Positions 23,075-37,848 of a stretch of DNA of 64,000 bases are shown here, piece by piece. Source of the DNA: Oxytricha trifallax. Lineage: Eukaryota; Ciliophora; Spirotrichea; Sporadotrichida; Oxytrichidae. Location of the stretch: assembly GCA_000711775.1 (NCBI GenBank), contig ARYC01000218.1:100154-164153 (forward strand), read 5' to 3'. The number at the start of each line of letters is the position of its first letter. The stretch's first letter is position 1. Under the pieces are notes generated by a model. The model saw only the letters and a program-made list of their open reading frames with translations. It had not been told where the DNA came from and ran no database searches. Made by a program: the position numbers and the translations under genes.

Positions 23075-25475
23075 TGAGTTTTATTAAATTTTTATTGATT
23101 ATATTTTATTGATATTAATTGAAATAAAAGCATATTTACATACATTCAATTAAATATTCAAATCTTAAATCTTTAGCTTAGTAAATAAACTTAAATTCAA
23201 TGATAAATATTCAAGTTTTAGTATTAAAAATTTGTTGATTCTAAATCATATTTATATAAATAATCATAACACTAGTCAAGTAAAAAATATGAATAATGAC
23301 AGTTAATGAATGAAAGAAAAAAATTACTATAATTAGTAATATATGTATTTGTGACTATAATTATTATTGATTTAGTATTTTAATAATTTTTTTAATTTAC
23401 TATTTATCGTTAATTAATATTAGTAAATATGATTAATTGGCTATGGGGAAGCATCCTCCCCCCCCTAATGTATATTTTTCATTTTGTAGTCTGATAGAGT
23501 TTTTAACGCTGAGTAATAGTAGCTAATAAACATGGGGTGTGGGAGAAATAGTTTTGGAGCTATGGCCTCATCAAAGTCCCTTTTTATATATAAAAATCAT
23601 TATAAATATGACAAAAATTTCCAAAATTTTCACAAAATTTAATTTCTCTAAATTTAATGATTTTAGGATTTATTCTATAGATTGACAAAATATATCTATT
23701 TTATTATAATTTTATAAAGAAAACTTTATTTATATTTATATATAATATTAAATATAAGTTAAAAAGATTTTTAATTCATTTTATAAAATTATAATAAAAT
23801 AGATATATTTTGTCAATCTATAGAATAAATGCTATAATCATTAAATTTAGAGAAATTAAATTTTGTGAAAATTTTGGGAATTTTTGTCAAATTTATAATG
23901 ATTTTTATATATAAAAAGGGACTTTGATGAGGCCATAGCTCCAAAACTATTTCTCGCACACCCCATGTTTACCAGCTACTATTACTCAGCGTTAAAAACT
24001 CTATCAGACTACAAAATGAAAAATATACATTAGGGGGGGGAGGATGCTTCCCCATAGCCGATTAATTTTATTATTCTCTGAATTTCTTATAACTACATAA
24101 TCACTGAAAACGTAAACAATTCTTGAAGATAAACTAGAGAGTCTGAACTTATACTTAAACACATAAATTCCTGAACGACCCCAAAACCCCTTAATGAAAT
24201 ATGATAGTCTCTCGAGTAACTCAACTACCTGTTCTAGACTATCATCTTCACAATCACTTATGCTATATCCTAATATCTAGAATAATCTAAATAATTAATT
24301 ATTCATGCATAGACTTTTATATAATTCTTGAATGAATGTAGCATACAAGATTAATAAGACATTTTGAGATACTAGGAATTTTAAATTTCAGATATTCAAC
24401 CCTCAATTTAATTTTAATAACAAGAAATGATAAACAATTGCGATAATTCTGACTTTAATATTTACTACCAATAAATGCAATATTTAGAGTCATAAGAACT
24501 CAACCAATTAAGCAACTAGTATTTATTTGAAGAAGATCTGGAGACAGATTAATAATTTCACCCTCAATATTTATCATAATTTAATGACCACAATCATTTT
24601 AATAGCTAGTAATACCATTCTCCCTCTATATACTATGAAAATATGGAATTATGCAATTAGTACTCTGCATTCTCCTAAAATCAGAGTCAAGATTTATATT
24701 ATTATACTATAATATTTTAGATAAAGTTGATAATCTGAACTTAAAGCAAGACTCAGAGTAAATGTAGTGCAATACGAACTAAATTTACTTTATGTAAAAT
24801 ATACAATACTAATTAAACAATTATAATCACTACTATGACGTGAATGAAATCAACTAATTAACTTTACAAAACTATATAAATTTGCCCTAACAACATCTTG
24901 ACCATTTTTGTGACTAAGATGGTTTTACTGCTAATCATAATATTTAATTGAGCAATTAGAGCAATGATGAGTTGGAGTGACCACCTACCAATTTAATGAC
25001 ACCTATTAATCTTATTTAACCTAAATGTAAATGAAATAGTAACATTCAATAATATGAACAATATGAATTTGAAATTATTCTAGAATACTTGAGTACTTAT
25101 TCGAGACTCTTGACTTTAACTTACTTTCGATTTCAACCCGTATATAAGAGAGTAAATGACTAACTATGCTGTCTTTGGTATAGTATCACTGAATACCAGG
25201 GACTTTGCATGAATAAACTAATTTAATAAATTAAAAATCAAAGTTAAAGTCAAACACACGAGTGTCAAGTGTTCAAAGTATTAACTAGAATTCTTTTATA
25301 TGATTAACTTCCTAAATAATTTATGAATTATGTATCAGAAAAGTTCAAATTTTTATTAATAGTAGTAATAAAGATAGCTTATATGTAAATTCATTCTAGT
25401 AACTTTATAGAAATCTAGTATATTTAATAAATTATCAATAACTCCTATGTTTCAAATCTAAGGTTAATGATAAAA
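22330..25475 (-). repeat. Right arm of the large inverted duplication
   Basis: Contains A' (about 22330-23290, including the intact 364-aa ORF), C' (24068-24616) and B' (24621-25475). C' and B' are continuous, marking the empty site of the left-arm TBE remnant. A foldback element (23439-24059) interrupts the arm next to C'. Read on the minus strand the order is B-C-A, a permutation of the left arm's A-B-C. Confidence 0.8.
23439..24059. mobile_element. Foldback (MITE-like) element with 8-bp target duplication
   Basis: Near-perfect inverted arms of about 280 bp each begin GGCTATGGGGAAGCATCC and end with its complement; the arms include an 8-9 bp C/G run. A short AT-rich loop lies at about 23728-23781. 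GATTAATT directly flanks both ends (23431-23438, 24060-24067). The left arm of the large duplication shows the unoccupied site as TATTAATC (8557-8564, complement of GATTAATA), proving insertion. There is no ORF, so it is non-autonomous. An 8-bp duplication fits hAT-, P- or Merlin-like transposases. Confidence 0.88.
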
Positions 25476-25740
25476 CCTCATTAGTCAATTAAGAACGAAG
25501 ACTAGGAGATAAGAACAATTAAAATTAAAATATAATTATAATTGGCTGAAATTAAATATAATTAGGCTAAAAGAAATTTACGCACCCTGATTGGTTTATT
25601 TATATAGACAATTAATCGAGCCAATGGTTTTAATAATTTGGCCAAACATTATTAATTTACGCCAATAATAATTATAGTTTAATTTAATTGTTCTTATCTC
25701 CTAATCTTTGTTCTTAATTGACTAAGGGGTTTTAATAATA
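25470..25740. repeat. Palindromic (foldback) element, about 270 bp
   Basis: Inverted arms: left 'gtcaattaagaac' then 'taggagataagaacaatt', right its complement ending 'gttcttaattgactaagg'. Arms are about 75 bp around a loop containing 'cgagccaatgg'. It sits exactly at the outer edge of block B', so it may have defined the end of the duplication. Confidence 0.7.
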
Positions 25741-25753
25741 AATAATTTAACTA

Positions 25754-26202
25754 ATAAATATATATTATTAAATTAAAAAGTTAATAGATGGGACGACGAA
25801 CGAAGTGTACTCACCCTGTGAGTTACTGAGTTTGTCTAACATTTGTTAAGGTTAGATAATCGTCCTGAATACACTGGATTATGCTTAGTAGAGACCCTCG
25901 AGGTCTTCCTGTAGGCGGTCTAGCTTTCTAATTTGATAAGGGCCATTTTTCCCCATCAGAAGGAAAAACTGTTCAGATACTGTTCACAAGTCAGATTCTG
26001 GTCACCTTAGCCTGATGAATAAGATACAAGTGATGTTAGCGAGTCAAGTCGAACACAAGAGCAAGATGTGGGAGCGTCCTGGCAGAAGTGAAACTATCTG
26101 TGTAAATTAACACTCATATAATTATTATACTCGGAGAGCCCTTGAGGTCTCGATGTGAGTTAATTATTATTATTATTAATATTATTAACTAATAAATATA
26201 AA
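25754..26202. mobile_element. GC-richer insertion flanked by a 16-bp direct repeat
   Basis: TTAACTAATAAATATA occurs at 25754-25769 and 26187-26202. Between them is about 400 bp distinctly richer in G+C than its surroundings, with short hairpins (ACTCACCCTGTGAGT at about 25809; GACCCTCGAGGTC at about 25895). No protein frame stands out. A long direct repeat around a structured, non-coding insert resembles a SINE-type retroinsertion or a transposed RNA gene; no clear tRNA A/B boxes were found. Confidence 0.4.
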
Positions 26203-26890
26203 ATCAATCTAAGATTTTTAAAGTAGTAACAAGACAAAGAATTTACATATTAATGTTATTCAAAGTAAAAGTATATGTTATAAATGCTTGATGTATCATC
26301 ATTTTTAATTAAAAACATAGTTAGATCATTCTTACTTCATTATGCAATTATTTCATTTGCTTATTTTGATTATAAGATGTATAATATAAGTTATTATATT
26401 CAAAAATGACTTTGATTAAAATTAGATTTAATTGCAAGATATGACCTTTTATATATTCAATTAAAAGATTTATATACAAAAATTGATCAATCCTTAAATT
26501 ATTGTTATTATATAGAATGTTGTTATAAATTAACAATTTAAAAGATACGTAAAAATTATAATCTGAAATTTTTATTTTAAATTATAAGATCTGGACTTTA
26601 TTGATATAAAAAAGATATCAATAATAGATTTGCTTAAATTAAAATAGCAATTACTGTTTAAGATTAAGGAATACTTTTTCTTGATTATATATTAAATCTA
26701 ACTGCAATAAAATGAAATTTAAAATTATTACGATAAAAAGAAATTGCTAGATAGTTATTAAAATATAATTTAGGTGTAATAAGACATATTAGGAAGACAG
26801 GAAAAAAAGTTTTATGGTTGATAATGGTTGCTTAAATTATCTGTTTAAATTCTAAAAATTTTATTTATATATATGTAAAAAGCAATCTTG
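26203..26890. other. Region downstream of beta-tubulin, no recognised gene
   Basis: AT-rich. A minus-strand open frame exists at about 26190-26536 but it is rich in Asn/Ile/Leu/Tyr as expected from AT-rich DNA by chance, and I do not call it a gene. Confidence 0.4.
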
Positions 26891-26913
26891 GGTAACGATC
26901 AGTTGGAAGCTAC

Positions 26914-28887
<1,974 letters not shown>

Positions 28888-31800
28888 TCATTTATATTTA
28901 TGGATGTAATTAGATGCCTGTTTTACTACATTATCTAATTTATTTGCAATGAACTCAACCTTCTCAAAGATGTCATTATGACCTTCATGCTTACTGAAAC
29001 TTATTTTAAAAATTGTATATATATATATAGCATCTTTGATTTTTACAATTTAATTATAGTATAAAACGTTTGGTGTTTTTGGTTTGATCTGTAATTAACG
29101 ATAGTTATGAAAAACTATCTTCTTCATCTTCCTCCCAATCAATGTCATGAGAAAAATTATTGCCCTCATGATCATGGTTTTTAGCGTAGTAGTATTTAGG
29201 CAGAATGAATCTATTTGCTAAGGTTGAGTATTCATCAGAGTGGCTCATACTTAAGGTCCTGTTGTCGATTGTCATTGTTATTTTAAATGATGGTTTCTTC
29301 CTGTCTGTCATGCCATATGAGAAGGAATAAAGAGCCACTGTAAAGTAGACGAAACTTATACAAAAAAATAATAAATACTATAACTTCCTCCTGTTTCTCT
29401 GAATTGATAAGTGAACTATAATGGAATCAGTAACTAAAAATTATTTTCATACATTATTTTAATTAGCAATCGAGAAGAAGTTGTCGCCGAAAGATAAATT
29501 GTGCGATCTCATATTAGGAAACTGCAACTTTGTAGCATCAGCTGGGGCAGATGTCAAAGTCAGTTTATTAATTAGAACAGTTGGGTAAAAACCTGGTGTC
29601 AAAGATTGTATATTTACAACTGTTCTAAATAACGGAGTTCTGTAAGTAGGTGCTTAGAAGTAGTAAAGCTTAATTCTTTCTTCTGTGTTCCAGAACTAAT
29701 CTTTATAGGTAATTCCATTTTCAAGCTACTATACGGTCTTTCTTTAGTTTATTGACAAAGTGAATGAAGTTCTTCCCTATCCAGATTATAAAGTGATGTA
29801 ATACCAAGCTCCAACTTTAAAGTTTAGATCTGTCTATCTCACGTCAATTTACACAGTTGAACTTCCCTCAGCGTAGAATTGATACTTTGTCCTAGGTGCC
29901 TCTGGATAGAGACCAACAAACATAATTAAGTAGCCTGCTGTTACCTTAGCTTGAATTGTGAAAGGATCTTTGCAATCCAAGATGATTTTTCTCTAAGATA
30001 CAGTACCAGTTGCAGGTAAAGTAAGAGAAACAGATGTGTTTAATGCTAATTATTAAACTTCTTCACCAACATCTGGAACTTCATTAACGCTCAGTCTATA
30101 TGATGTTGGTCCAGTTGTGAAATTCGTAGTGACTGTTATATAATACCAGCAATAATAACAGAAAAGCTTTCCTGTGCCGATATCATTTTTAGAGACTTGT
30201 AAGACACCTGCTTATGATGCATTTAGGTAGACAAGCCACTTTGAGTTGTTTTGATTGAATGGAAGTGCTTAGAATCCATTTGTCAAATATACTTCTTCTC
30301 CAACGTAATTCAAGAAAACAGATACATTTCCAGAAGAAACTTCAATGTTTATTCTAAAGTCCTTTTGACCCCAATTGTACCATTTGAAATAATTTGTTCT
30401 ATTGTTAGCATTACTGCCTAATAAACCCCTCTATACAAGTAAGCCTGTTGTAAGATTTTAAATAGCTATTGTAGTTTAATTTGGACCAGTCATCATAAGT
30501 GTAAAGCTGACTTTAGGTGTAAGAGCTCTTACTCCCACCATAAAAAGAATACCGTTTGTTCTGTTGTATCCTGAATCGTCAAAGAATGCAGATCTTGAAT
30601 TTATGTAGATGCTTTCAGCTCCCATGTTTTCAGAAGCGAAATCATAGTCTTCAGCAACAGGGAACCTGCCATCTAAAACTGATACATAGAGATCAACATC
30701 TTTGCCTTGATCTTAAGGAGATAATTAGACAATTATTTACACTTATTAGCATAATCAGATATTAATAATAACAATTTATTATATTATTAGATTTAATTTA
30801 CATAGCATGCTAAGAAAAATGTGACAAACTAGAAGTTTTTATTTTTTTGAATATCATTTATCTCTATTTTTTCATTATTAGTAATTAAAATCCCAATAAT
30901 AGCATATTTTTATATTAAAAAGAATTTAATTTCTTAACGAAATATTAAGTTATTATATAATTAATCAATTGTATGAATATTTTAGATTAAATTCTATAAA
31001 AATTGTATCAATTAATCTTATACCTGTTAAAATATAATATTTACTGAATGTTATTTGATATTCCCAAAATAAGTTTGGTGAAACAACAGAAACGTTTGAT
31101 GTGAACCAATAATACTTGTACTTGTTTGCTTCATCGATTGTGTCGATTATTGGATTTTTATCATATAGTTTGTTTTCTTACTTTTATGCTATTATTCTGA
31201 AGTTTGAGAGAACATTTCTTGTTAGTCCAAGGACACCTAGCATTAAAACACATGACGAGGAGTTGCATCTTGTATTGATATAAAGTATAATAAATGAATT
31301 GAATGTTAATTTAATGCTATAACTTAAGAACAAAGTTCAATGATTTCAGCTTAGTTGGATCTGTAGTTGACTGAAGCAATACTATAGTTACTCACAGTGG
31401 GGTAGCTCCAATTACTAATTGCCTTGCTTTAAGTTTCACTCATTAAATTAGCTAGAATCATAGAATCTCCATTTTTACCAAGATTTCCAGTTTTATTGAG
31501 GAAAATAACCATTTCGCCTGTGTTTTTACTTAGTGGATAGTAAAAGTATGAATACTGACCGTAAGACACCTAGCCAGTATAATAATCGTCTTCAAGAAGA
31601 TACTTTGGCAAAGCTTGATTCTCTCTTCCTCTGATCTGGACTGTTATGTTTAGAAATAAAAATATAACTTAAATGTTGAAAATGCATTCTGATTAGCACT
31701 CTACAGCTATATAGAAACCACATGATCTATTTCCAGCATTTAGATTGAATCCGGCTTATTCACATGAAGCATTTCTGCTACTCCTTTCCAAGAAACTATT

Positions 31801-34800
31801 TATAATACTATCTGTAGCCTTTCCATCATTATCAGATTTATAATCCCAAGAAGAAACTTCAGAGGAGACAGGATAAACAGGAACACTGCTAAGTTTGAGT
31901 AGAATAGCAGGATTTCCAATGATTGGAATAACAGAGAAATTATAGGTCGCATTGTTTTCCACGATAAAATGTCTATAAAACACACTTGAAATATTTGCAT
32001 AGCCCAGTTTAAGTTCATTCAGATGTATATCGGCTATTCTTGAGTTTTAAAGTTGAGTGAAAGCATAGAAATTGAAGATATACTGTCTATCTGAAATCAA
32101 ATCTTACAATTAGAAATCTGGTCTGATTCTTATATAATAACCATTTAGGATTGAGTAGTATCTGTCACCTGGATTAATGACAATGATTTGTAAATAAAAT
32201 AAGATGATATCATTCTTGTCTTTGTATTCGGTAAGGTAAAACATAGGGTAGTCGTTAGCCATCATATGGAAGAACACATTTACAAATGCTTAAATTTCAC
32301 AAGAGTATGATTAATTTTATATTGAGTTACAATAAGGAGATTAAGTTAAAACATTGTGATTTACTTTTATATAAATTGTTGAAATAATAGGCTAATATTA
32401 ACATTAAAAAGAAAGTTTTTAAGTATAGATTTCATTTCAATAGGTTATGTTAAACAACGCTCCATTTTATTTATTCTATTAGTTTTTTATTATATATATG
32501 AAAGAATTTTATTTGAGTAGAGTTTATATAATAGCTGAAAATTTACAATTATTTTGATGAAAAATTACTATTTAAATAATTTAATATTTTTTATTGGAAC
32601 TATTGCAGTAAAAAAAATACAAGTTTAATTCAGGTTATAATGTTCGATCATCTTTTGATGAAATATGACAGCATTTTAAGTCTTTTTTATAATCTAAATT
32701 TTAAATTAATTTTATTTATATACAATTTATAATATATATTTATATTTCGAAAATTATGTCTTTTCAATAAATAAACAATTTTGTCTTTTAATTTATATAA
32801 TATTTAAATATACAGTATTATTAAAAAAATAAATTAGATTGTGGTTTTGGGACATTATTAAATTAAACATCAGCAAAGAAAATCATGCTTCTATTTTCAT
32901 AGCCTGCCCACCAAGGAGAGAAGGAGTAGAATGTTTCCTAAAACTCGGTATAATAAGTATTTGGATAAGCGATCGAGTCGGTAATAGGAATGGCTGATAC
33001 TAGTTTGGCATTGTAATTTAGGTTATATACTGGCTCAAATGATACATTATTTATTACAAAAATGGTTAAATTATGATAGTCTATAAACGCAGAAAGTCTA
33101 TGCATAGACTCCAATGTAGATTGGTCTGTTGAGACTGAAATTTCCTGTGTTGTTTAGAGAAATTGAATCATAAGTGTCAGAGCCTCTTGCTTCAAACTGG
33201 TTTTGGTCTATCTCAGGAGAAGGATCCACTACTGAGACTACCAAATCCGCATCTCCTATCTCAGATACTAGTTTAATAGTAAGAGACTACAGGAATGAAT
33301 AATTATAATTTAAATTATTTAATGCAAAGCCCTCTGACGAGCCAGGCAAGATTGCATAATAAAAATATTATCCTTGCTTAATAATATTTTTTAAACTCTC
33401 CTCCAAAGTCACTTGATGGTATTAAGTTGAATTATAGCCAACTTTGAAATCAATTTTTTTGGGCCCGTTCTGATCTGGGAAAAATATGTTAATTAAATAG
33501 ATGCAACTAAAGTAATTTGCTATACTATTCTAATGAAATAATTGAATTATATTAGGATTTGGGCATTTAGTCTTGTTATGTAAGAATCTTGCAGTTCTTG
33601 TCATATTATTGGTGACGTTTGGCCATCCTGTAGCAAGTTCAATCATCCCAGCTCCTCTTAATTCAGTATCATTAAGGGAACAAGCAAGGGAATCTGATGA
33701 TGCACATATTTTATAAAAGATTCTTGATGGGGCTTGATTAGCATTCAATCCATATGTAGTAGCTGAAACTGTTAAATAATAACGTTAATAATAGTATAGG
33801 AATCTGTGATGTTACCATTTTGATTGAAGTTAGGTTGAGAAAATGAAAAGTAAGTTGAAGAGTTCTTTTCAATATTGAATGTATAAGTAACTTCATTTTC
33901 AGCAAAGAATCTTCCACCTGCATTATCTTCTTGTGGAGTAATGGCCATACTAGATTAGGAAAAGGCATAAGCACAAATATTTATGACTCCAGTTCTGAAA
34001 CCCCAACGAGTTCTATCTTCAGCTGTCAAAATTAAGCATCTGTGAGGTGTTCTAGCAGCGAATTGAAGGATCTTTGAGTCTGTATTATCGTTTGGCTTAG
34101 TACTACCAGAGATGTAGAAATCTGTGTCTCCTAGATACTAGGAAGTGTAAAGCATTAAGTCATTTTCTGCCTACAGAACAAAATAGACAACACACTCTTG
34201 CTATCTTGAATTAATCATTAAATCTGTTGAAATAGTATTGATTGTGGAACTTCTTGGAGTTGCTGTGAAACTAACATAGTATCTTCCCTCATTTAATATA
34301 TCGGCGAGAATGTAAATATAACAACCAGTACACCATGCATAGTCATTTTCTGTAAAAAGAAAACCGACTCCATTAAAAACAAAAATTTCTTTTTTATTTA
34401 TTAGTTAATTATTTTTTCAATTCTTAAATATAAAGTTATAAGAAAATTCGCTTTAGTGATGCTTTAAGATTTTTATTTTTTATAAATTTACTCTAAGTGA
34501 CTTGCCAAAATTGCTTAATTTTTTTTATTAAATAAAATAAATTTACTACTATGAATTTATAATTAAGATATTCAAACTGAAATAGATTCATTATTTTGAT
34601 TTTAGTATTCTTAAACTGAGATCAATTAAATATGTATATAATTAAATAATTACTTAAAGTTAATTTTTTTTTATCTAGATGAAATTGTATAAGTATCTAA
34701 AAACTAATGATTTTTAGTTTTAATTAGAGAGTATATTCTCAACTTTCCTCTCTTCAACCTAATAGATATTGTTATCTAAGCTGAAATACAAGTCAATTGG

Positions 34801-35957
34801 ATTATTAATATGAAATTGAAAAAAGAATAATTCGGAAACATTTTAAGGTGATTGTACTCATCCTCTGAAATAATTTTCATTTCAACAGCCCTTGTAATAC
34901 CATTTGAATTGACTGAAGGAATAAGATATGAAAAGATTGTTGAAGAATAGCCATCTATTCTGACTTAGGTGCTATTTGAATTTTTGATTTCAATGATGTC
35001 AACGTAGTCTGTGGCCAGAGTGTATTGGCAAGGATTGGTGCACTAAACAGCAATATAGAGAGTCATGCCTTGACTAAGACTGCTCCTATTATTACTCATT
35101 CGTAAGTATATCTGAAATAATTATTCAATATATTTGTTTAAATATAAAATCTTAACATCATAGGCAAAGAAGCGTTCCAGTATTTAAGTGTATCTCTTGA
35201 ATCACACTTTTAATTCAAATTAAAGTAATTAATATTCAGTAAAATTTTCTTGAAACAAAGGACTTTAATCTTTTTATTTAAATCATGCATCTGATCATAA
35301 GAAACTATATTATTTTTATATTTAATTATATTCTCTTTTAATTTCACATAAAATTTGATTATTGAGTAATAATGATACAAGTATCAGAACCTTGTTTGGT
35401 GCAGTACCACTACGAATTTAAACTTGAGCTGGGCTTGGTATTATTCTAAAATAAATAATGTTAACTTAATATACTGTATTAAAAACAGTTTTATTTTAGA
35501 AAAATTTTGTTAAATTGATTATTTATTGTTTTTTTATTTAATTATAAATACTTACATGAAATTTATACAGACAAATTTTACAGTATAATCTATATTATTA
35601 AATTTAAATTATTTGTTAAGTGTGTTAAGCAAATGTATTTTGATTTGTGTAATATTTAATTACTATTGAAATAAAGAGGTCGGGATCAGAATTATACTAT
35701 TCTGGGAGGACCTTGATAGCGAGCGATTGAGTACCGTCGAAGTATCTCTGACTAATAGTCATTTGATAGTAAGCGTAACCCTTGTCATCCAGGACGTTTC
35801 CTTCATACACAACTTGCTCCCAGATCTCTGGGTTATAAATTACAACATCATCTTATGCCAATACTGTTGTGCTAAACAGCAACAATGATAATAAGGACGC
35901 GATTTTCAGGCGCTAAGTATTCATAGAATTCGCCATCAACTTTTTAGTATTTAACAT
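28888..35957 (-). CDS. Large secreted/membrane protein with repeated PPC-like beta-sandwich domains
   Basis: The 5' end (35957) encodes a signal peptide: 'MNTQRLKIASLLSLLLFSTT' then 'VLAQDDVV'. Many minus-strand pieces follow, carrying a recurring 'D-x-D-(L/F)-(Y/V/F)-(V/I)-S' motif ('SDPDLFIS', 'GDADLVVSVV', 'GDTDFYISG', 'KDVDLYVSVL') typical of pre-peptidase C-terminal (PPC)-like domains, each followed by a Tyr/Asp segment. The 3' end has a transmembrane segment ('LQYLLFFCISFVYFTVALYS') and a cytoplasmic tail ('HNDIFEKVEFIANKLD'), stop TGA 28888-28890. AT-rich gaps at about 30770-31030, 32330-32860, 34385-34730, 35110-35340 and 35470-35690 are IESs or long introns; a small intron lies near 29040-29100. 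Total likely over 1500 residues. It is probably a surface or cortical glycoprotein. Joins are not fully solved. Confidence 0.7.
32330..32860. other. Long AT-rich insert in the large surface-protein gene
   Basis: About 530 bp with no coding frame, between exons reading 'AFVNVFFHMMANDYPMFYL' and 'MIFFADVQFNNVPKPQ' on the minus strand. It behaves as an IES or intron; the pointer was not resolved. Confidence 0.55.
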
Positions 35958-36289
35958 TTTTAACTTCATAATAATTTAAAATCAATTCATATATTTTATT
36001 ACAAATGGTGAAGCTTAATTAAGATTTGAATTCAAATTAATCAGTTAAATTAAATATGTACGTAAACTTTAATAAAATTAAGAATTCAATTACTATCAAA
36101 TTAAATTTAAATTCTTTATGATTAATATAAACTTTGGAATTAAAGTATTTTCTGTTAAAAATTTAATTAAAGAAATTTAGTTATTCAAATGCATTATTAG
36201 TTAATCTTTTATTTATAAAATTTAATAAATTACTCTAATAATTGTATTTTGATTTTGATAACTATTTTATAGTAAGTTTAAAACAACAG

Positions 36290-36378
36290 AACAATTACAT
36301 CTCAACAAAATCGCAATAGAAACCATCAGGTGATCTAGAAGATAGCTCTATGATCTCAAATATTTCTTCTCTAGACAT
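36290..36378 (-). other. Possible orphan first exon/MDS
   Basis: Minus-strand ATG at 36378 opens 'MSREEIFEIIELSSRSPDGF' then 'YCDFVEM', which looks coding, and then runs into AT-rich DNA. It could be the first segment of a gene whose other pieces lie elsewhere. Weak evidence. Confidence 0.3.
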
Positions 36379-36716
36379 ACTGTAAGATTGCTTTCGAAGT
36401 TTTTTAATTAAAAAAATTAATTATTAATTCAATCAAGTTATACAATCATTTGTTTTTTCATTCTAGAGTTCATGTGATGGCTCTCAAATTTATATTTAGT
36501 TGACACTCTTGATTAGTATATTTAAAATTGTACTAGAAACTATATTCGAATTATATATTTAAATTCCCAAGCTCATCATATTTGGTAAATTTTTACTGCC
36601 AGTAATTTATTTTATTAAATTAATTCCTAATTTGAACTTATACCTCCAATATCTAATTAGCAGTTAGATTCATTTGACAATTGCAACAATAAAAGTATTT
36701 TTATTTCACAACAAAA

Positions 36717-37052
36717 ATGTACGAGCTAAGAAGGGGAAATCATGAAAGCAAGAAAATCGTTTAGATATCAAACAAACAGCTAGAATTTAAGAAGTTAGCT
36801 AATCAAACAGCAATAGCAAAATTTGGAGATAGATATTTCCTAGAATTCTTAAATAGACAATGTTTAACAACCTTAGACACCATCTAATGGCCCAAGCTCC
36901 CCATAATACAATTAGAAAGATTTTCAAATAAATAGGCGATAATATTAATTTATACTGCATGTAGAAATTATTAAGCAAGACATAAATTATTAATAAAAGC
37001 ATAAAAGTAATTTGTATGGGGTATTATTTAAAAAAAGAAAAAGCTTTATTGA
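36717..37052 (+). CDS. Small hypothetical basic protein (111 aa)
   Basis: Frame from ATG 36717 to TGA 37050-37052. Begins 'MYELRRGNHESKKIVQISNK', continues 'FGDRYFLEFLNRQCLTTLD' and 'NYQARHKLLIKAQKQFVWG'. Codon use looks coding (Gln by TAA/TAG, few runs). The leucine spacing in the middle resembles one leucine-rich repeat but is not diagnostic. It may be the first segment of a gene continued at 37567. Confidence 0.5.
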
Positions 37053-37566
37053 CAACCTTATTTAATATTCATTATAATATAATTATTAGGCTATTTGGTT
37101 TGGTTCATGTTTTGTTTTTAATCTAAGATTAAATTCTTATTATAAATGTATCAAATAAATTTTAGAGATATTATTAAAAGTTTATAACTTATTTATTTAA
37201 ATTATTTATATTTAATAGATTTAATTGTAATAATAATTATAGATTAATCTTTTAACTTCAATTCTTAGAATATAAAACATATTAAATCATTGATTAGTAA
37301 ATAAAAACAATAACCAATTAACTTTTATGTGAAAATAAAGTATCATTTATTCAAATGATATTGCATATAGTATAAATAAGATATGTATGAGAAAATTGAT
37401 CAATAAATTAAAATGAATTTAAATAATATAAAAAATGTAAGCAATCGAAAAGCTATAAAATTTTCAACTGTTTTGCAATTCAAGTAATTAAGTAAATATA
37501 ATTTATATATAATTATAAATTACAACTGTATTAATCATTAAAATTGTCTTTATATTAGATTTGTAA

Positions 37567-37848
37567 TAAATAATACCTTTAACAATCAATCTGAGCTGCA
37601 AGAATTAGTAAATTATCATGATCATAGCACAAAGGTGAGAGTAAAAGTCAATACCAGTAAATATCAAATTTTTGCTCAAGGTCTCAAATAAAATTAACAA
37701 ACAACTATACCAAGCTCAAATTTTCATTAGGAAAGTAAAGTTTCATTCTAAAATTATAATAAATAATCATAAAATTCATCTTATCAAGATTAACGAATCT
37801 TAAATCTGCAGAAAAATCAAACATCTAACAATAAATCGAAGTAACATT
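37567..37848 (+). CDS. Partial exon/MDS, Gln/Asn/Ser-rich, abutting a TBE end
   Basis: Open frame 'FNNQSELQELVNYHDHSTKV' through 'KYQIFAQGLKQNQQ' to 'NLQKNQTSNNKSKQHL', ending where TBE-like terminal sequence begins at about 37849. No start is seen. It is probably one MDS of a gene interrupted by the transposon relic, perhaps the gene beginning at 36717. Confidence 0.45.
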
